Of a stretch of 64,000 nucleotides of DNA, positions 36,412 to 44,874 are shown one piece after another. Origin of the DNA: Burkholderiales bacterium (GTDB lineage Bacteria > Pseudomonadota > Gammaproteobacteria > Burkholderiales > SG8-39). The DNA lies in assembly GCA_026416295.1 (NCBI GenBank), contig JAOAFL010000097.1, forward strand, positions 35,967 through 99,966. The letters are read 5' to 3'. The first letter of the stretch is position 1. Every line of letters begins with the position of its first letter. The notes beneath the pieces are model-generated. The model had not been told where the DNA came from. It searched no databases and saw only the letters and a list, made by a program, of their open reading frames with translations. The position numbers and the translations under genes were made by a program.

Positions 36412-37143
36412 ATGCGCGGCGATTCGGGCGATGCGCCGCCGCTTCTTTCGGTGCGCGGGCTCGACGCCTGGTACGGGCGCGCGCAGATCCTCTTCGACGT
36501 CGCGCTCGAGGTGCGCGCCGGCGAAGCGGTGGCGCTCATGGGCCGAAACGGCGCCGGAAAGAGCACGACGCTCAAGGCGATCATGGGGCTCGTGCCCGCG
36601 CGCCGCGGTGCGATCGCGTTCGACGGCCGCCGGATCGAGCGCTTCGAACCCTACGAGATCGCGCGCGCCGGCGTCGGCTACGTGCCCGAGGACCGGCGCA
36701 TCTTCGCCGACCTCACGGTGCGGGAAAACCTCGAAGTCGGCCGCCGGCCGCCGCGGCCGGGCGCGCCCGTCTGGACGCTCGAGCGAATTCTCGCGCTCTT
36801 TCCCGCCCTGCGCGAGCTGCTCGATCGGCCGGGCGGGCGCACGAGCGGCGGCGAACAGCAGATGCTGACCGTCGCGCGCACGCTGATGGGCAATCCCCGG
36901 CTGCTGCTCCTTGACGAGCCTTCGGAAGGCGTCGCGCCGATCGTCGTCGAACGCATGGCGGCGGCGATCGAGGCGCTGAAGGCCGAGGGGCTCGCGTTGC
37001 TCGTCTCGGAGCAGAACCTGCCGTTCGTCGCCGAGGTCTGCGACCGGGTGTACGTGCTCGAGAGAGGCGAGGTGCGCTACAGCGGCGCGATGCGCGACTT
37101 CGTCGCCGACGAGGCGGCGCGCCGCGCGTACCTGACGGTGTGA
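36412..37143 (+). CDS. LivF-type ABC ATP-binding protein (system 1)
   Basis: A 243-residue ATPase with Walker A GRNGAGKST, LivF-specific GYVPEDRRIFADLTVRENL, signature TSGGEQQMLTVARTL, Walker B LLLLDEPSEGVAP and LLVSEQNLPFVAEV at the switch region. The glutamine there is normal for LivF (VEQN). Fully typical in length. ATG at 36412 was preferred, but a GTG at 36403 overlapping the livG stop is in frame and possible. Last gene of the system-1 importer. Confidence 0.93.
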   Translation: MRGDSGDAPPLLSVRGLDAWYGRAQILFDVALEVRAGEAVALMGRNGAGKSTTLKAIMGLVPARRGAIAFDGRRIERFEPYEIARAGVGYVPEDRRIFADLTVRENLEVGRRPPRPGAPVWTLERILALFPALRELLDRPGGRTSGGEQQMLTVARTLMGNPRLLLLDEPSEGVAPIVVERMAAAIEALKAEGLALLVSEQNLPFVAEVCDRVYVLERGEVRYSGAMRDFVADEAARRAYLTV

Positions 37144-37183
37144 CGCAAAAGGCAGGCCGCGCGACGCGCGGCGACGGCCGCCG

Positions 37184-39235
37184 TCAGCGCACCACCTTGA
37201 ACAGGTTGTTGAAGCTGTCGGTCCAGGGCGCAAGGCCCGGGATGTCCTCGATCTCGACCGCGTCGGCGAAGCGCTTGTCCGCGAGCAGCAGCTCGTTCTC
37301 GGTCACCAGCACGTAGGACGTGCCCGAGTACTTGTCCTCGGTCGGATCGTCCTCGACGAGGATCGCCTTCATGCCCTCGGCCTCGGCGACGAGCTTCACC
37401 AGCGGCGCGAGCTTCACGAACCGGTTGGTGACGTTGTAGACGATCACGCCGCCGGGGGCGAGATGGCGCCGATAGACGCGCAGCGCCTCCCGCGTGAGCA
37501 GGTGAATCGGGATCGAGCCGCTCGAGAAGGCGTCCACCGACAGCAGGTCGAAGCGCTGCGGCGGCTCGCGTTCGAGGTTGAGCCGACCGTCGCCGGTGAC
37601 GACGTCGATCCTCGCCTTGGAGTCGCGCAGATACCAGAAGTACTCGCGCGCGATGCGCACCACCTCGGGGTCGAGCTCGTAGATGCGGAAGTAATCGCCC
37701 GGCTGCGCCCACGCGGTGAACACGCCGACGCCGAGGCCGACGACGCCGACGCGCCGCGGCCGGCCGTTGTAGAAGTCGAGCGCGCGCGCGATCCCCGAGG
37801 TCGGGCCGAAGTAGCTGATCGGCTCGGCGCGCAGCTTCGGGTCGGTGTACTGCCAGCCGTGGTTGATGACGCCGTGCACGAGGCTCCGCGTGGTGTGCGC
37901 ATCGCCCCTTTCGGTTTCCTTCACGCGCAGCGTGCCGTAGAAGTTGCGCGTGACGAGCACCGCGTTCGCGCGCACGTAGCGCAGGTACTCCCACGAGAAC
38001 CACGCGACCGTCGCGCTCACCGCGAGCGCGATCGCCGGCGTGACGACCGCGATCGCGCGCCGGGCGATCGCCCAGCGCGTCGGCCAGGTGAGCCAGGCGG
38101 CGAGCAGCCCGCAGGCGACGAGCGCGAGCGGCAGCTCGAGGTAGAAATCGAACACGCGCGGCGCGACCAGGCCGACGAACAGGCCGCCGGCGGCGCCGCC
38201 GAGCGACACCATGAGGTAGAAGCGCGTGAGGTACTTCGGTGCCGGGCGCATCGCGGCCAGTTCCCCGTGGCAGAACATGCACGCGGCGAACAGGCCCGCG
38301 CTGTAGAGCGCGATCGAGGCGCGGATGTTCATGACACCGAGGTTCTCGTAGAGGAAATACGCCATCGCGACGAGCGCGGCGAAGAGCAGCGGCAGCCCCC
38401 AGGCGCGCGAGTACCAGCCGCTCACGCCGCGGCGCGCGGTGACGTCGAAGACGAGGATGAAGGAAAGGAGGTAGAGCACGAGCGGCAGGATCCAGATGAA
38501 CGGCACCGACGCGATGTTCTGCGTGATGTGCGTCGTGACGGCGAGGAGCAGCAGCGAGCCGAGCGCAGAGAGCGCGAACCACAGCAGGTAATCGAGCGCG
38601 CGCGGCGGGCGCGCGGGCGACGCGGTCTCGACCGGCGCGGCCGCGGCCGGCGCCTCGTCGCGTGCGGCCTTCCACGCCGCCGCGGCGCACAGCGCGGCGA
38701 ACACCGCGTAGAGCGCGCTCCAGCCCCACGCCTGTGCCTCGATCGAGACGAGCGGCTCGATCACCGGCGGGTAGCCGACGAGCGCGACGAGCGAGGCGAG
38801 GTTCGACAGCGCAAACAGCCGGTACACCCTGCCGCGCGGAAACGTGCGCGCGAACCACGCCTGGACGAGCGGCCCGGTGGTCGAAAGGAGAAAGTAGGGC
38901 AGCCCGATCGTCGCGGCGAGCAGCAGCAGGATGCGCGCGCTCGGCTCGGTGTCCGGCTGCGGCTTCCAGGATTCGGCCGCGAGGATCGGCAGAAAGGCGA
39001 GGCTTGCGGCAAGGAGCGCCGTGTGCATGAGCGCCTGCGCGCGCGGGCGCAGCAGCCGCGTCACCGCGTCCGAGTACGCGTAGCCGGCGAGCAGCACCAC
39101 CTGGAAGAACACCATGCAGGTGGTCCAGACGGCGGCGGTTCCGCCGAACCACGGCAGGATCTGCTTGGCGATGATCGGCTGCACGAGAAAGAGCAGGAAC
39201 GCGCTCGTGAAGACCGTGGCGGCGAAAAGCAGCAT
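37184..39235 (-). CDS. Membrane-anchored spermidine-synthase-like protein
   Basis: A 683-residue protein. The N-terminal part (about 1-430) is hydrophobic with roughly 11 helices (LLFAATVFTSAFLLFLVQPIIAKQILPWFGG near the start). A spermidine-synthase-fold domain follows (RRVGVVGLGVGVFTAWAQPGD, YELDPEVVRIARE, IDVVTGDGRLNLE, FDLLSVDAFSSGSIPIHLLTREAL). GxGxG and the acidic EL/D residues that bind a nucleoside cofactor are present, but the polyamine-site tyrosine and aspartate are not obvious. Polyamine synthesis is therefore doubtful. Proteins of this type are common in Proteobacteria as 'fused MFS/spermidine synthase' with unknown substrate. Start ATG at 39235. Confidence 0.85.
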   Translation of the reverse strand: MLLFAATVFTSAFLLFLVQPIIAKQILPWFGGTAAVWTTCMVFFQVVLLAGYAYSDAVTRLLRPRAQALMHTALLAASLAFLPILAAESWKPQPDTEPSARILLLLAATIGLPYFLLSTTGPLVQAWFARTFPRGRVYRLFALSNLASLVALVGYPPVIEPLVSIEAQAWGWSALYAVFAALCAAAAWKAARDEAPAAAAPVETASPARPPRALDYLLWFALSALGSLLLLAVTTHITQNIASVPFIWILPLVLYLLSFILVFDVTARRGVSGWYSRAWGLPLLFAALVAMAYFLYENLGVMNIRASIALYSAGLFAACMFCHGELAAMRPAPKYLTRFYLMVSLGGAAGGLFVGLVAPRVFDFYLELPLALVACGLLAAWLTWPTRWAIARRAIAVVTPAIALAVSATVAWFSWEYLRYVRANAVLVTRNFYGTLRVKETERGDAHTTRSLVHGVINHGWQYTDPKLRAEPISYFGPTSGIARALDFYNGRPRRVGVVGLGVGVFTAWAQPGDYFRIYELDPEVVRIAREYFWYLRDSKARIDVVTGDGRLNLEREPPQRFDLLSVDAFSSGSIPIHLLTREALRVYRRHLAPGGVIVYNVTNRFVKLAPLVKLVAEAEGMKAILVEDDPTEDKYSGTSYVLVTENELLLADKRFADAVEIEDIPGLAPWTDSFNNLFKVVR

Positions 39236-39492
39236 CGGCGGCTCGCGAAAATCCCGGATTATCCTCGATTCAGCGGGCGCACGACGGCGCCCGCGCGCTC
39301 GCGGGCGGTAGCCCGATGTACCCTCGGCCCGCGCCCGTCGGCAGGGCGAAATCGCCCGATGCCGTGCATTAACGCGCACCGGCGCCGTCCGGCCGACATG
39401 CGGCCGCGTGCGCGGCGGCGCGTTCGGGCGTACGCCGCCGCGCGGCCACCGAATCTGCGGGCCGGTGGCGCCGCTGGTAGACTGCGCGCGCG

Positions 39493-40299
39493 ATGAGCGC
39501 GCCCGACGATCCGCTGGTCGAGATTTCCGACCTTCGCTTCTCGTACAACGACGTTCCGGTGCTGCGCGGGCTCTCGCTTTCGATTCCGCGCGGCAAGGTG
39601 GTCGCGATTCTCGGCGGGTCCGGGAGCGGAAAGTCGACGCTCCTCAAGCTGATCGGGGGGCAGCTCGAGCCCGCGCGCGGCTGGGTGCGCGTCGCCGGCC
39701 GCATCGTGCACAAGCTGCCGACCGGCGAGCTGTACGCGCTGCGGCGCAAGATGGGCATGATGTTCCAGGTCTCGGGCCTGTTCAGCGACCTTTCGGTGTA
39801 CGAGAACGTCGCGTTCCCGATCCGCGAGCACTACCGGCTGCCCGAGGCGCTCGTGCGGCCGCTCGTGCTGATGAAGCTGGACGCGGTCGGGCTGCGCGGG
39901 GCGCGCGACATGATGCCGGGGGACCTCTCGGGCGGCATGGCACGGCGCGTCGCGCTCGCGCGCGCGATCGCGACCGATCCGCTTCTCGTCATGTACGACG
40001 AACCCTTCGGCGGCCTCGATCCGATCTCGCTCAACCAGATCGCGCAGCTCATCCGGCGACTGAACGACGCGCTCGGGCTCACTTCGATCGTCGTGACCTA
40101 CGACGTCTCGGAGTCGCTGAAACTCGTCGACTACCTCTACGTCATCGCCGAGGGGCGCCTTGCGGGCGAGGGCGCGCCCGAGGCGCTGCTCGCCTCCGAC
40201 GACCCGTACCTGCGCCAGTTTCTGCACGCGCTGCCCGACGGCCCGGTGCGCTTTCACTACCCTGCGCCGCCGCTCGCCGAGACGCTGCGGCTCGCCTGA
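39493..40299 (+). CDS. MlaF-like ABC ATPase, orphan, with Tyr at the H-loop
   Basis: A 268-residue ATPase closest to MlaF, which drives phospholipid transport between membranes. Walker A is GGSGSGKST, Q-loop MGMMFQVSGLFSDLSVYENVAFP is MlaF-like, signature is LSGGMARRVALARA and Walker B is LLVMYDEPFGGLDPIS. The switch histidine is replaced: SIVVTYDVSESL, where MlaF-type proteins carry VxHDV. MlaE permease, MlaD and MlaC genes are absent on both sides, so it is an isolated copy. It may serve another permease or be weakened. Divergent from the spermidine-synthase-like gene. Confidence 0.85.
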   Translation: MSAPDDPLVEISDLRFSYNDVPVLRGLSLSIPRGKVVAILGGSGSGKSTLLKLIGGQLEPARGWVRVAGRIVHKLPTGELYALRRKMGMMFQVSGLFSDLSVYENVAFPIREHYRLPEALVRPLVLMKLDAVGLRGARDMMPGDLSGGMARRVALARAIATDPLLVMYDEPFGGLDPISLNQIAQLIRRLNDALGLTSIVVTYDVSESLKLVDYLYVIAEGRLAGEGAPEALLASDDPYLRQFLHALPDGPVRFHYPAPPLAETLRLA

Positions 40300-40329
40300 G
40301 GCCGGCCGCGCGAGGCGCGCTCGCCGCCC

Positions 40330-40881
40330 TCAGGGCTTGAGCGGGACGAAGCGCAGCGCGACGCCGTTATTGCAGTAGCGCAGGCGCGTGGGCGGCGGGC
40401 CGTCGTCGAAGACGTGGCCGTGGTGCCCGCCGCAGCGGATGCAGTGGTACTCGGTGCGCGGATAGATCAGGTAGTAGTCCTTCTTCGTGCCGAACACGCC
40501 CGGGATCGCGGTGAAGAAAGACGGCCAGCCGGTGCCGCTGTCGTACTTCATCGCCGAGGTGAAAAGCGGCAGGTCGCAGCCGGCGCAGACGAAGACGCCG
40601 GGGCGCTTCTCGTCGTTCAGCGGGCTCGTGAACGGCCGCTCGGTGCCTTCCTCGCGCAGCACGTGAAACGCCGCCGGCGACAGGCGCTTGCGCCATTCCT
40701 CCTTCGTGAGCTCGAGCTTCTGCGACGGATCGGGCACCGGCGTGCCCGGCGCGAGCAGGCTCTTCCAGTTCTTCTGCAGCGCCTCGATGTCCTTCATGGT
40801 CCTCGGCTGAGCGCGCGCCCGTTCGAGCCGCGCGGCGAGCGGCGCCGCGACGGCCGCAAGAATCAGGCTGCGGCGCTTCAT
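40330..40881 (-). CDS. msrB: Peptide-methionine (R)-S-oxide reductase MsrB, exported
   Basis: A 183-residue protein with an N-terminal export signal (MKRRSLILAAVAAPLAARLERARAQ) and an MsrB domain. The structural zinc cysteines are CAGC and CIRC. GTGWPSFF and HGHVFDDGP are present, and the catalytic cysteine is in RYCNNGVALRF (family RYCVNSASLRF). It repairs oxidised methionine in periplasmic proteins. The start at 40881 lies 48 nt inside a longer possible frame. It converges with the MlaF-like gene and is divergent from the Bug gene at 40974. Confidence 0.93.
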   Translation of the reverse strand: MKRRSLILAAVAAPLAARLERARAQPRTMKDIEALQKNWKSLLAPGTPVPDPSQKLELTKEEWRKRLSPAAFHVLREEGTERPFTSPLNDEKRPGVFVCAGCDLPLFTSAMKYDSGTGWPSFFTAIPGVFGTKKDYYLIYPRTEYHCIRCGGHHGHVFDDGPPPTRLRYCNNGVALRFVPLKP

Positions 40882-40973
40882 TCCGGCCTCCTTTTCGCGA
40901 AACGGGGCGCCCGCGCGCGCCGGTCGCACCCCGAGGCCGGCTAATCTATCATCCTTCGCGAGGAGGAAAACCC

Positions 40974-41939
40974 ATGACGCGCGTGCTGGCAGCGGTCGCG
41001 GCGGGCGTTCTCGGCGCCGCGGCGTTCGCGCAGGACTATCCGAGCCGTCCGATCACCATGGTGGTCGCGTTCCCGCCCGGCGGCGTCGCCGACATCGTCG
41101 GCCGCCCGCTCGCCGCGGCGATGGAAAAATCGCTCAAGCAGCCGGTGCTCGTCGTCAACCGCCCGGGCGCGGGCGGGGCGACCGGCACCGCGTCGGTCGC
41201 CAAGGCGCCCCCCGACGGCTACACCATCCTGATGACGCTTTCGTCGATCTCGATCTTTCCGGTCGCCGACCGGCTGCACGGCCGCGCGCCTGCCTACGAG
41301 CTGAAGGATTTCGCGCCGATCGCGCTCGTCACCGCCGACCCCACGGTGCTCGTCGTGCGCGCCGACGGCCCGTACAAGACGCTCAAGGATTTCGTCGATG
41401 CGGCGAAAGCGAACCCCGGCAAGATCAACTACGCCTCCTCGGGCGTCTACGGCACGCTGCACGTGGCGATGGAGATCTTCGCGCACGCCGCGGGCATCAG
41501 GCTTTTTCACGTGCCGTACCAGGGCGGCGGGCCGGCGGTGACGGCGCTTCTTGCCGGCCAGGTCGAGGCGCTCGCCTCCGGGCCGGCGGCGGCGATCGGC
41601 CACATCCGCGCGGGCAAGATGCGCGCGCTCGCCGCCTGGAGCGACAAGCGCATCCCGATGATGCCGGAGCTTCCGACGTTCAAGGAGCTCGGCTACGACG
41701 CCGAGTTCTACATCTGGTCGGGCGTGGTCGCGCCGGCGGCAACGCCCGCGCCGGTGCTCGCGCGCCTGCGCGAGGCGGTGCGCGAGGCGGTGCATTCGGC
41801 GGATTTCCGCGCGGCGATGGACAAGGTCGCCACCCCGATCGCGTATCTCGATGCGCCCGAGTTCCAGCGCTACTGGGAGCGCGACGCCGCGCGGCTCGCC
41901 GCCGCGCTGGAAAAGATCGGCCGCGTCGAGGAAAAGTGA
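40974..41939 (+). CDS. Bug-family TTT periplasmic solute-binding protein (copy 3)
   Basis: A 321-residue protein with signal peptide MTRVLAAVAAGVLGAAAFAQ. DYPSRPITMVVAFPPGGVADIVGRPLA, VVNRPGAGGATGTASVAKAPPDGYTILM and HVPYQGGGPAVTALLAGQVEAL are characteristic. The C-terminus (EFQRYWERDAARLAAALEKIGRVEEK) differs from the usual WGxVVxxAxI ending, so its ligand class may differ. GAGGAGGA (40960-40967) precedes the ATG. It converges with the unknown gene at 41941, whose stop lies 1 nt away. Confidence 0.93.
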   Translation: MTRVLAAVAAGVLGAAAFAQDYPSRPITMVVAFPPGGVADIVGRPLAAAMEKSLKQPVLVVNRPGAGGATGTASVAKAPPDGYTILMTLSSISIFPVADRLHGRAPAYELKDFAPIALVTADPTVLVVRADGPYKTLKDFVDAAKANPGKINYASSGVYGTLHVAMEIFAHAAGIRLFHVPYQGGGPAVTALLAGQVEALASGPAAAIGHIRAGKMRALAAWSDKRIPMMPELPTFKELGYDAEFYIWSGVVAPAATPAPVLARLREAVREAVHSADFRAAMDKVATPIAYLDAPEFQRYWERDAARLAAALEKIGRVEEK

Positions 41940-41940
41940 G

Positions 41941-42618
41941 TCAGCCGCGGCGCGCACCGCGCGCGGCGAAACGCGAGCCCTTCGGCGCGCCGTACTGAAG
42001 CAGCCTGCTCGCGCGGCGCTCGAACGGGTCGCGGGGGGCGAGCGTTCGCGCCTGCGCGGGGCTGAGCAGCCGGAAGTGGCGCACGCGGTCGAGCGCGCCG
42101 GCGACCTTCCAGGCGCCGTCCTCGCCGCTCACCCAGTCGCGCGGATCGAACCGCCGCAGGTCGAACGGCAGCGAGTAGCGCCGCAGCGTCTTCTCGTGCC
42201 GCGCGTTGTAGTACTCGTGAAAGTACGACATCGCCAGCTCCCGCAGCGAGCGGTACACCGGGTCGCGCCAGCGCAGTCCCACGCCGTTCGTCTTCGAGAT
42301 CGCGCCCCAGCAGCCGTTGCGCCGGAAAAGCGCCACCACATGGTCGTAGTCGCGCACCGCGGCCAGATCGAGGAGCAGCGGCGGCTCGCCGTGGATCCAG
42401 AGCGCGCACGCGGCGACGAGCGCCCCCTCGATGCAGTGCGCGCGCCGCTCGCGCAGCACCTGGCGCACCGAAAGGCAGGTGTCGCCGTCGCGCTCGAAGT
42501 TGAGCGGCAGCTCGTAGAGGAAGCGCTGGATTTTCTCCGGGGTATTCAGCCGGGCGAGCTCGGCGTATTCGTCGCGCTCGAGCCCGAGCCGCTCCCGCGT
42601 GGCGTGCCTTGCTCGCAT
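41941..42618 (-). CDS. Transglutaminase-like domain protein of unknown function
   Basis: A 225-residue soluble protein. RRAHCIEGALVAACALWIHGEPPLLLDLAAVRDYDHVVALFRRNGCWGAISKTNG has a Cys62, His93 and following Asp/Asn order like transglutaminase-like cysteine hydrolases, where the cysteine starts a helix and the histidine follows in a strand. No signal peptide. The C-terminal part (SYFHEYYNARHEKTLRRYSLPFDL) is not familiar. No catalytic role is proven. It is divergent from the URO-D family gene with only 33 nt between starts. Confidence 0.6.
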   Translation of the reverse strand: MRARHATRERLGLERDEYAELARLNTPEKIQRFLYELPLNFERDGDTCLSVRQVLRERRAHCIEGALVAACALWIHGEPPLLLDLAAVRDYDHVVALFRRNGCWGAISKTNGVGLRWRDPVYRSLRELAMSYFHEYYNARHEKTLRRYSLPFDLRRFDPRDWVSGEDGAWKVAGALDRVRHFRLLSPAQARTLAPRDPFERRASRLLQYGAPKGSRFAARGARRG

Positions 42619-42651
42619 CTTCTCGCGGCAGAGTGTAGCTAAAATCGTCCG

Positions 42652-43635
42652 GTGGACCACTGGCGGCGGATCGAGGCGGCGATCGCGGGCGAAGCCGCCG
42701 ACCGCGTGCCGGTCGCGCTCTGGCGCCACTTTCCCGAGGACGATCAGGACCCTGCGCGCCTTGCCGCGCGCACGGTCGAGTTTCAGCGCGCCTTCGATTT
42801 TGACCTCGTCAAGTTCATGCCCTCGGGGACCTACGGCGTCGAGGACTGGGGCGCAAGAACCGCCTGGCGCGGTGCGGCGAACGGCGCGCGCGAGGTGCTC
42901 GAGCCTGCGGTGAAGCGACCGGAGGACTGGCGCAGGCTCGCGCGGCTCGACGCGCGCCGCGGTGCGCTCGGCGCGCAGAACGAGGCGCTCGCGCTCGCGG
43001 CGAAGGCGCTCGGCGGAACCGCGCCGATCCTTCAGACGGTGTTCAGCCCGCTCACCACCGCGCGCAAGCTCGCCGGCGAGGCGCTCCTTGCGCACCTGCG
43101 CGAGGCGCCCGATGCGGTCGAGGAGGGTCTTGCGGTGATCGCCGAAGTGACGATCGAGTTCGGCCGCGCGGCGCTCGAGGCCGGCGCCGACGGTTTTTTC
43201 TTCGCCACGCAGCTTGCGACGACCGAGGTGCTGACGGTCGCGGAATACGAGCGCTTCGGGGTGCGCTACGACCTCGCGTTTTTCGAAGCGCTCGGCGATC
43301 GCGCGCGCTTCAACCTGCTGCACCTGCACGGCGAGCGGCCGATGTTCGAGCGGCTCGCCCGCTATCCCGTCCAGATGATCAACTGGCACGACCGGCTCGC
43401 CGCGCCGTCGCTCGCCGAGGCGCGGCAGAGCTTTCGCGGGGCGCTCGTCGGCGGAATCGACGAACGCGGGCTGCTCGTGCGGGGCAGCGCGGCCGAGGTG
43501 CGCGCGCAGGCGCGCGATGCGATCGCGCAGACCCGAGGCCGGGGGGTCGTCCTCGGGCCCGGGTGCGTCGTCGCGATCGATGCGCCCGAAGGTAATATCC
43601 GTGCCGTCGTCGAAGAAGCGAGGAGACCGCTGTGA
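42652..43635 (+). CDS. Uroporphyrinogen decarboxylase (URO-D) superfamily protein
   Basis: A 327-residue TIM-barrel protein with GTG start. It has the URO-D superfamily features RIEAAIAGEAADRVPVALWRHF, FDFDLVKFMPSGTYGVEDWG, QTVFSPLTTARKLAGE, GADGFFFATQLAT, INWHDRLAAPSLAEARQSF and a C-terminal GVVLGPGCVVAIDAPEGNIRAVVEEAR. Pairing with a Bug gene and the lack of heme-synthesis neighbours suggest a methyltransferase or other decarboxylase of the family and not HemE. Its stop overlaps the downstream Bug GTG by 4 nt, so the two are translationally coupled. Confidence 0.85.
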   Translation: MDHWRRIEAAIAGEAADRVPVALWRHFPEDDQDPARLAARTVEFQRAFDFDLVKFMPSGTYGVEDWGARTAWRGAANGAREVLEPAVKRPEDWRRLARLDARRGALGAQNEALALAAKALGGTAPILQTVFSPLTTARKLAGEALLAHLREAPDAVEEGLAVIAEVTIEFGRAALEAGADGFFFATQLATTEVLTVAEYERFGVRYDLAFFEALGDRARFNLLHLHGERPMFERLARYPVQMINWHDRLAAPSLAEARQSFRGALVGGIDERGLLVRGSAAEVRAQARDAIAQTRGRGVVLGPGCVVAIDAPEGNIRAVVEEARRPL

Positions 43636-44591
43636 AACGCATCCTGATCGCGTTCGCCGTCGCCCTTGCGCCGCTTGCGGCGCAGGCGCAGGCCTGGCCC
43701 TCGAAGCCCGTCAAGTTCATCGTTCCCGCCGGACCCGGCGGCACGATCGATCCGCTGTCGCGCTTTTTCGCCGAGGCGTACGCGAAGGTCTTCGGTCAGA
43801 ACTTCGTCGTCGAGAACCGCCCCGGCGCGCAGGGCAACACCGGGCTTGCCGCGATCGCCAAGGCCGAGCCCGACGGCTACACGATCGGAATGGCCGCCTC
43901 GAGCATGATCGCGATCAACCCGCACCTCTACCGGCAGATGCCGTACGATCCGCGGCGCGAGCTCGCCGGGATCGTGCTCGTCGCCGACGTGCCGAACATC
44001 CTCGTCGTGCACCCGGACGTGCCGGCAAGGACCCTCGCCGAGTTCATCGACTACGTGCGCGCCCACCCCGACAAGCTCAGCTTCGGCTCGACCGGAAACG
44101 GCAGCTCGATGCATCTCGCCGGCGAGCTCTTCAAGACGCTCACCGGAACGAAGATGACGCACATTCCGTACAGCGTGCCTGCGGATGCGACGCGCGACCT
44201 CGTCTCCGGCCGCACCCAGCTCATGTTCCAGCTGATGACCGGCATCCAGGGGCAGGTGAAGGCGGGGCGCGTGCGGCCGATCGCGGTGCTCTCGGACAAG
44301 CGCTGGCCCGGATTGCCGGAGGTGCCGACCGCCGCCGAGCAGGGGCTGAAGGGGCTCAAGTCCTCGGTGTGGTTCGCGATCGTCGCGCCGGCGGGCATCG
44401 CGCCGGCGATCGCCGAGCGGATCAACGCCGAGACGAACCGGCTGCTCGCGGACGCCGAATTCCGCGCGAAGGTCCAGGCGCTCGGCGCAGAGCCGATGGG
44501 CGGCTCGCAGGCCGATTTCCGGCGCCTGTTCGAGGAAGACTACGCGCGCTGGGCGGAGGTGGTGAGGATCTCGGGCGCGAAGATCGACTGA
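43632..44591 (+). CDS. Bug-family TTT periplasmic solute-binding protein (copy 4)
   Basis: A 319-residue protein. GTG start gives signal peptide MKRILIAFAVALAPLAAQAQ, then AWPSKPVKFIVPAGPGGTIDPLSRFFAEAY, VVENRPGAQGNTGLAAIAKAEPDGYTIGM and THIPYSVPADATRDLVSGRTQL. It ends in DYARWAEVVRISGAKID. The HIPYSVPA segment departs from the usual VPYKGGxP loop that contacts the ligand. It is coupled to the URO-D family gene by a GTGA overlap. Confidence 0.93.
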   Translation: MKRILIAFAVALAPLAAQAQAWPSKPVKFIVPAGPGGTIDPLSRFFAEAYAKVFGQNFVVENRPGAQGNTGLAAIAKAEPDGYTIGMAASSMIAINPHLYRQMPYDPRRELAGIVLVADVPNILVVHPDVPARTLAEFIDYVRAHPDKLSFGSTGNGSSMHLAGELFKTLTGTKMTHIPYSVPADATRDLVSGRTQLMFQLMTGIQGQVKAGRVRPIAVLSDKRWPGLPEVPTAAEQGLKGLKSSVWFAIVAPAGIAPAIAERINAETNRLLADAEFRAKVQALGAEPMGGSQADFRRLFEEDYARWAEVVRISGAKID

Positions 44592-44631
44592 GGCGGCGCG
44601 CGACCCGGGGCCGCGACGAAAGGGACCGAGC

Positions 44632-44874
44632 ATGATCGCAGAGGAGCCGAACCGCACGAAGGTGACGATCCTCACCGGCGCCTACCGCATCCGCGGCTAC
44701 ATCGACCTCATTCCCGGCGCGCGCGTCACCGACTTCATGGCCGAGGCAAAAGACTTCATCGCCGTCACCCACGCGGAGGTGTACGAGCTGGAAGTCGGCG
44801 GGCGGATGCTCCTTTCGGTGCCGTTCCTCAACGTCAGCCGCGACCACATCCAGGTGATCGCGCCGGAGAAGTAG
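44632..44874 (+). CDS. Small conserved-type protein of unknown function
   Basis: An 80-residue, mostly beta-strand protein (EPNRTKVTILTGAYRIRGYIDLIPGARVTDFM, FIAVTHAEVYELEVGGRMLLSVPFLNVSRDHIQVI). No signal peptide or cysteine. The pattern 'TILTGxYRIxGxIxLxPGARxTDFM…FIAVTxAEV' resembles the small DUF6812-type proteins, recalled from memory and not checked. Its stop abuts the stop of the convergent dioxygenase gene. Confidence 0.65.
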   Translation: MIAEEPNRTKVTILTGAYRIRGYIDLIPGARVTDFMAEAKDFIAVTHAEVYELEVGGRMLLSVPFLNVSRDHIQVIAPEK

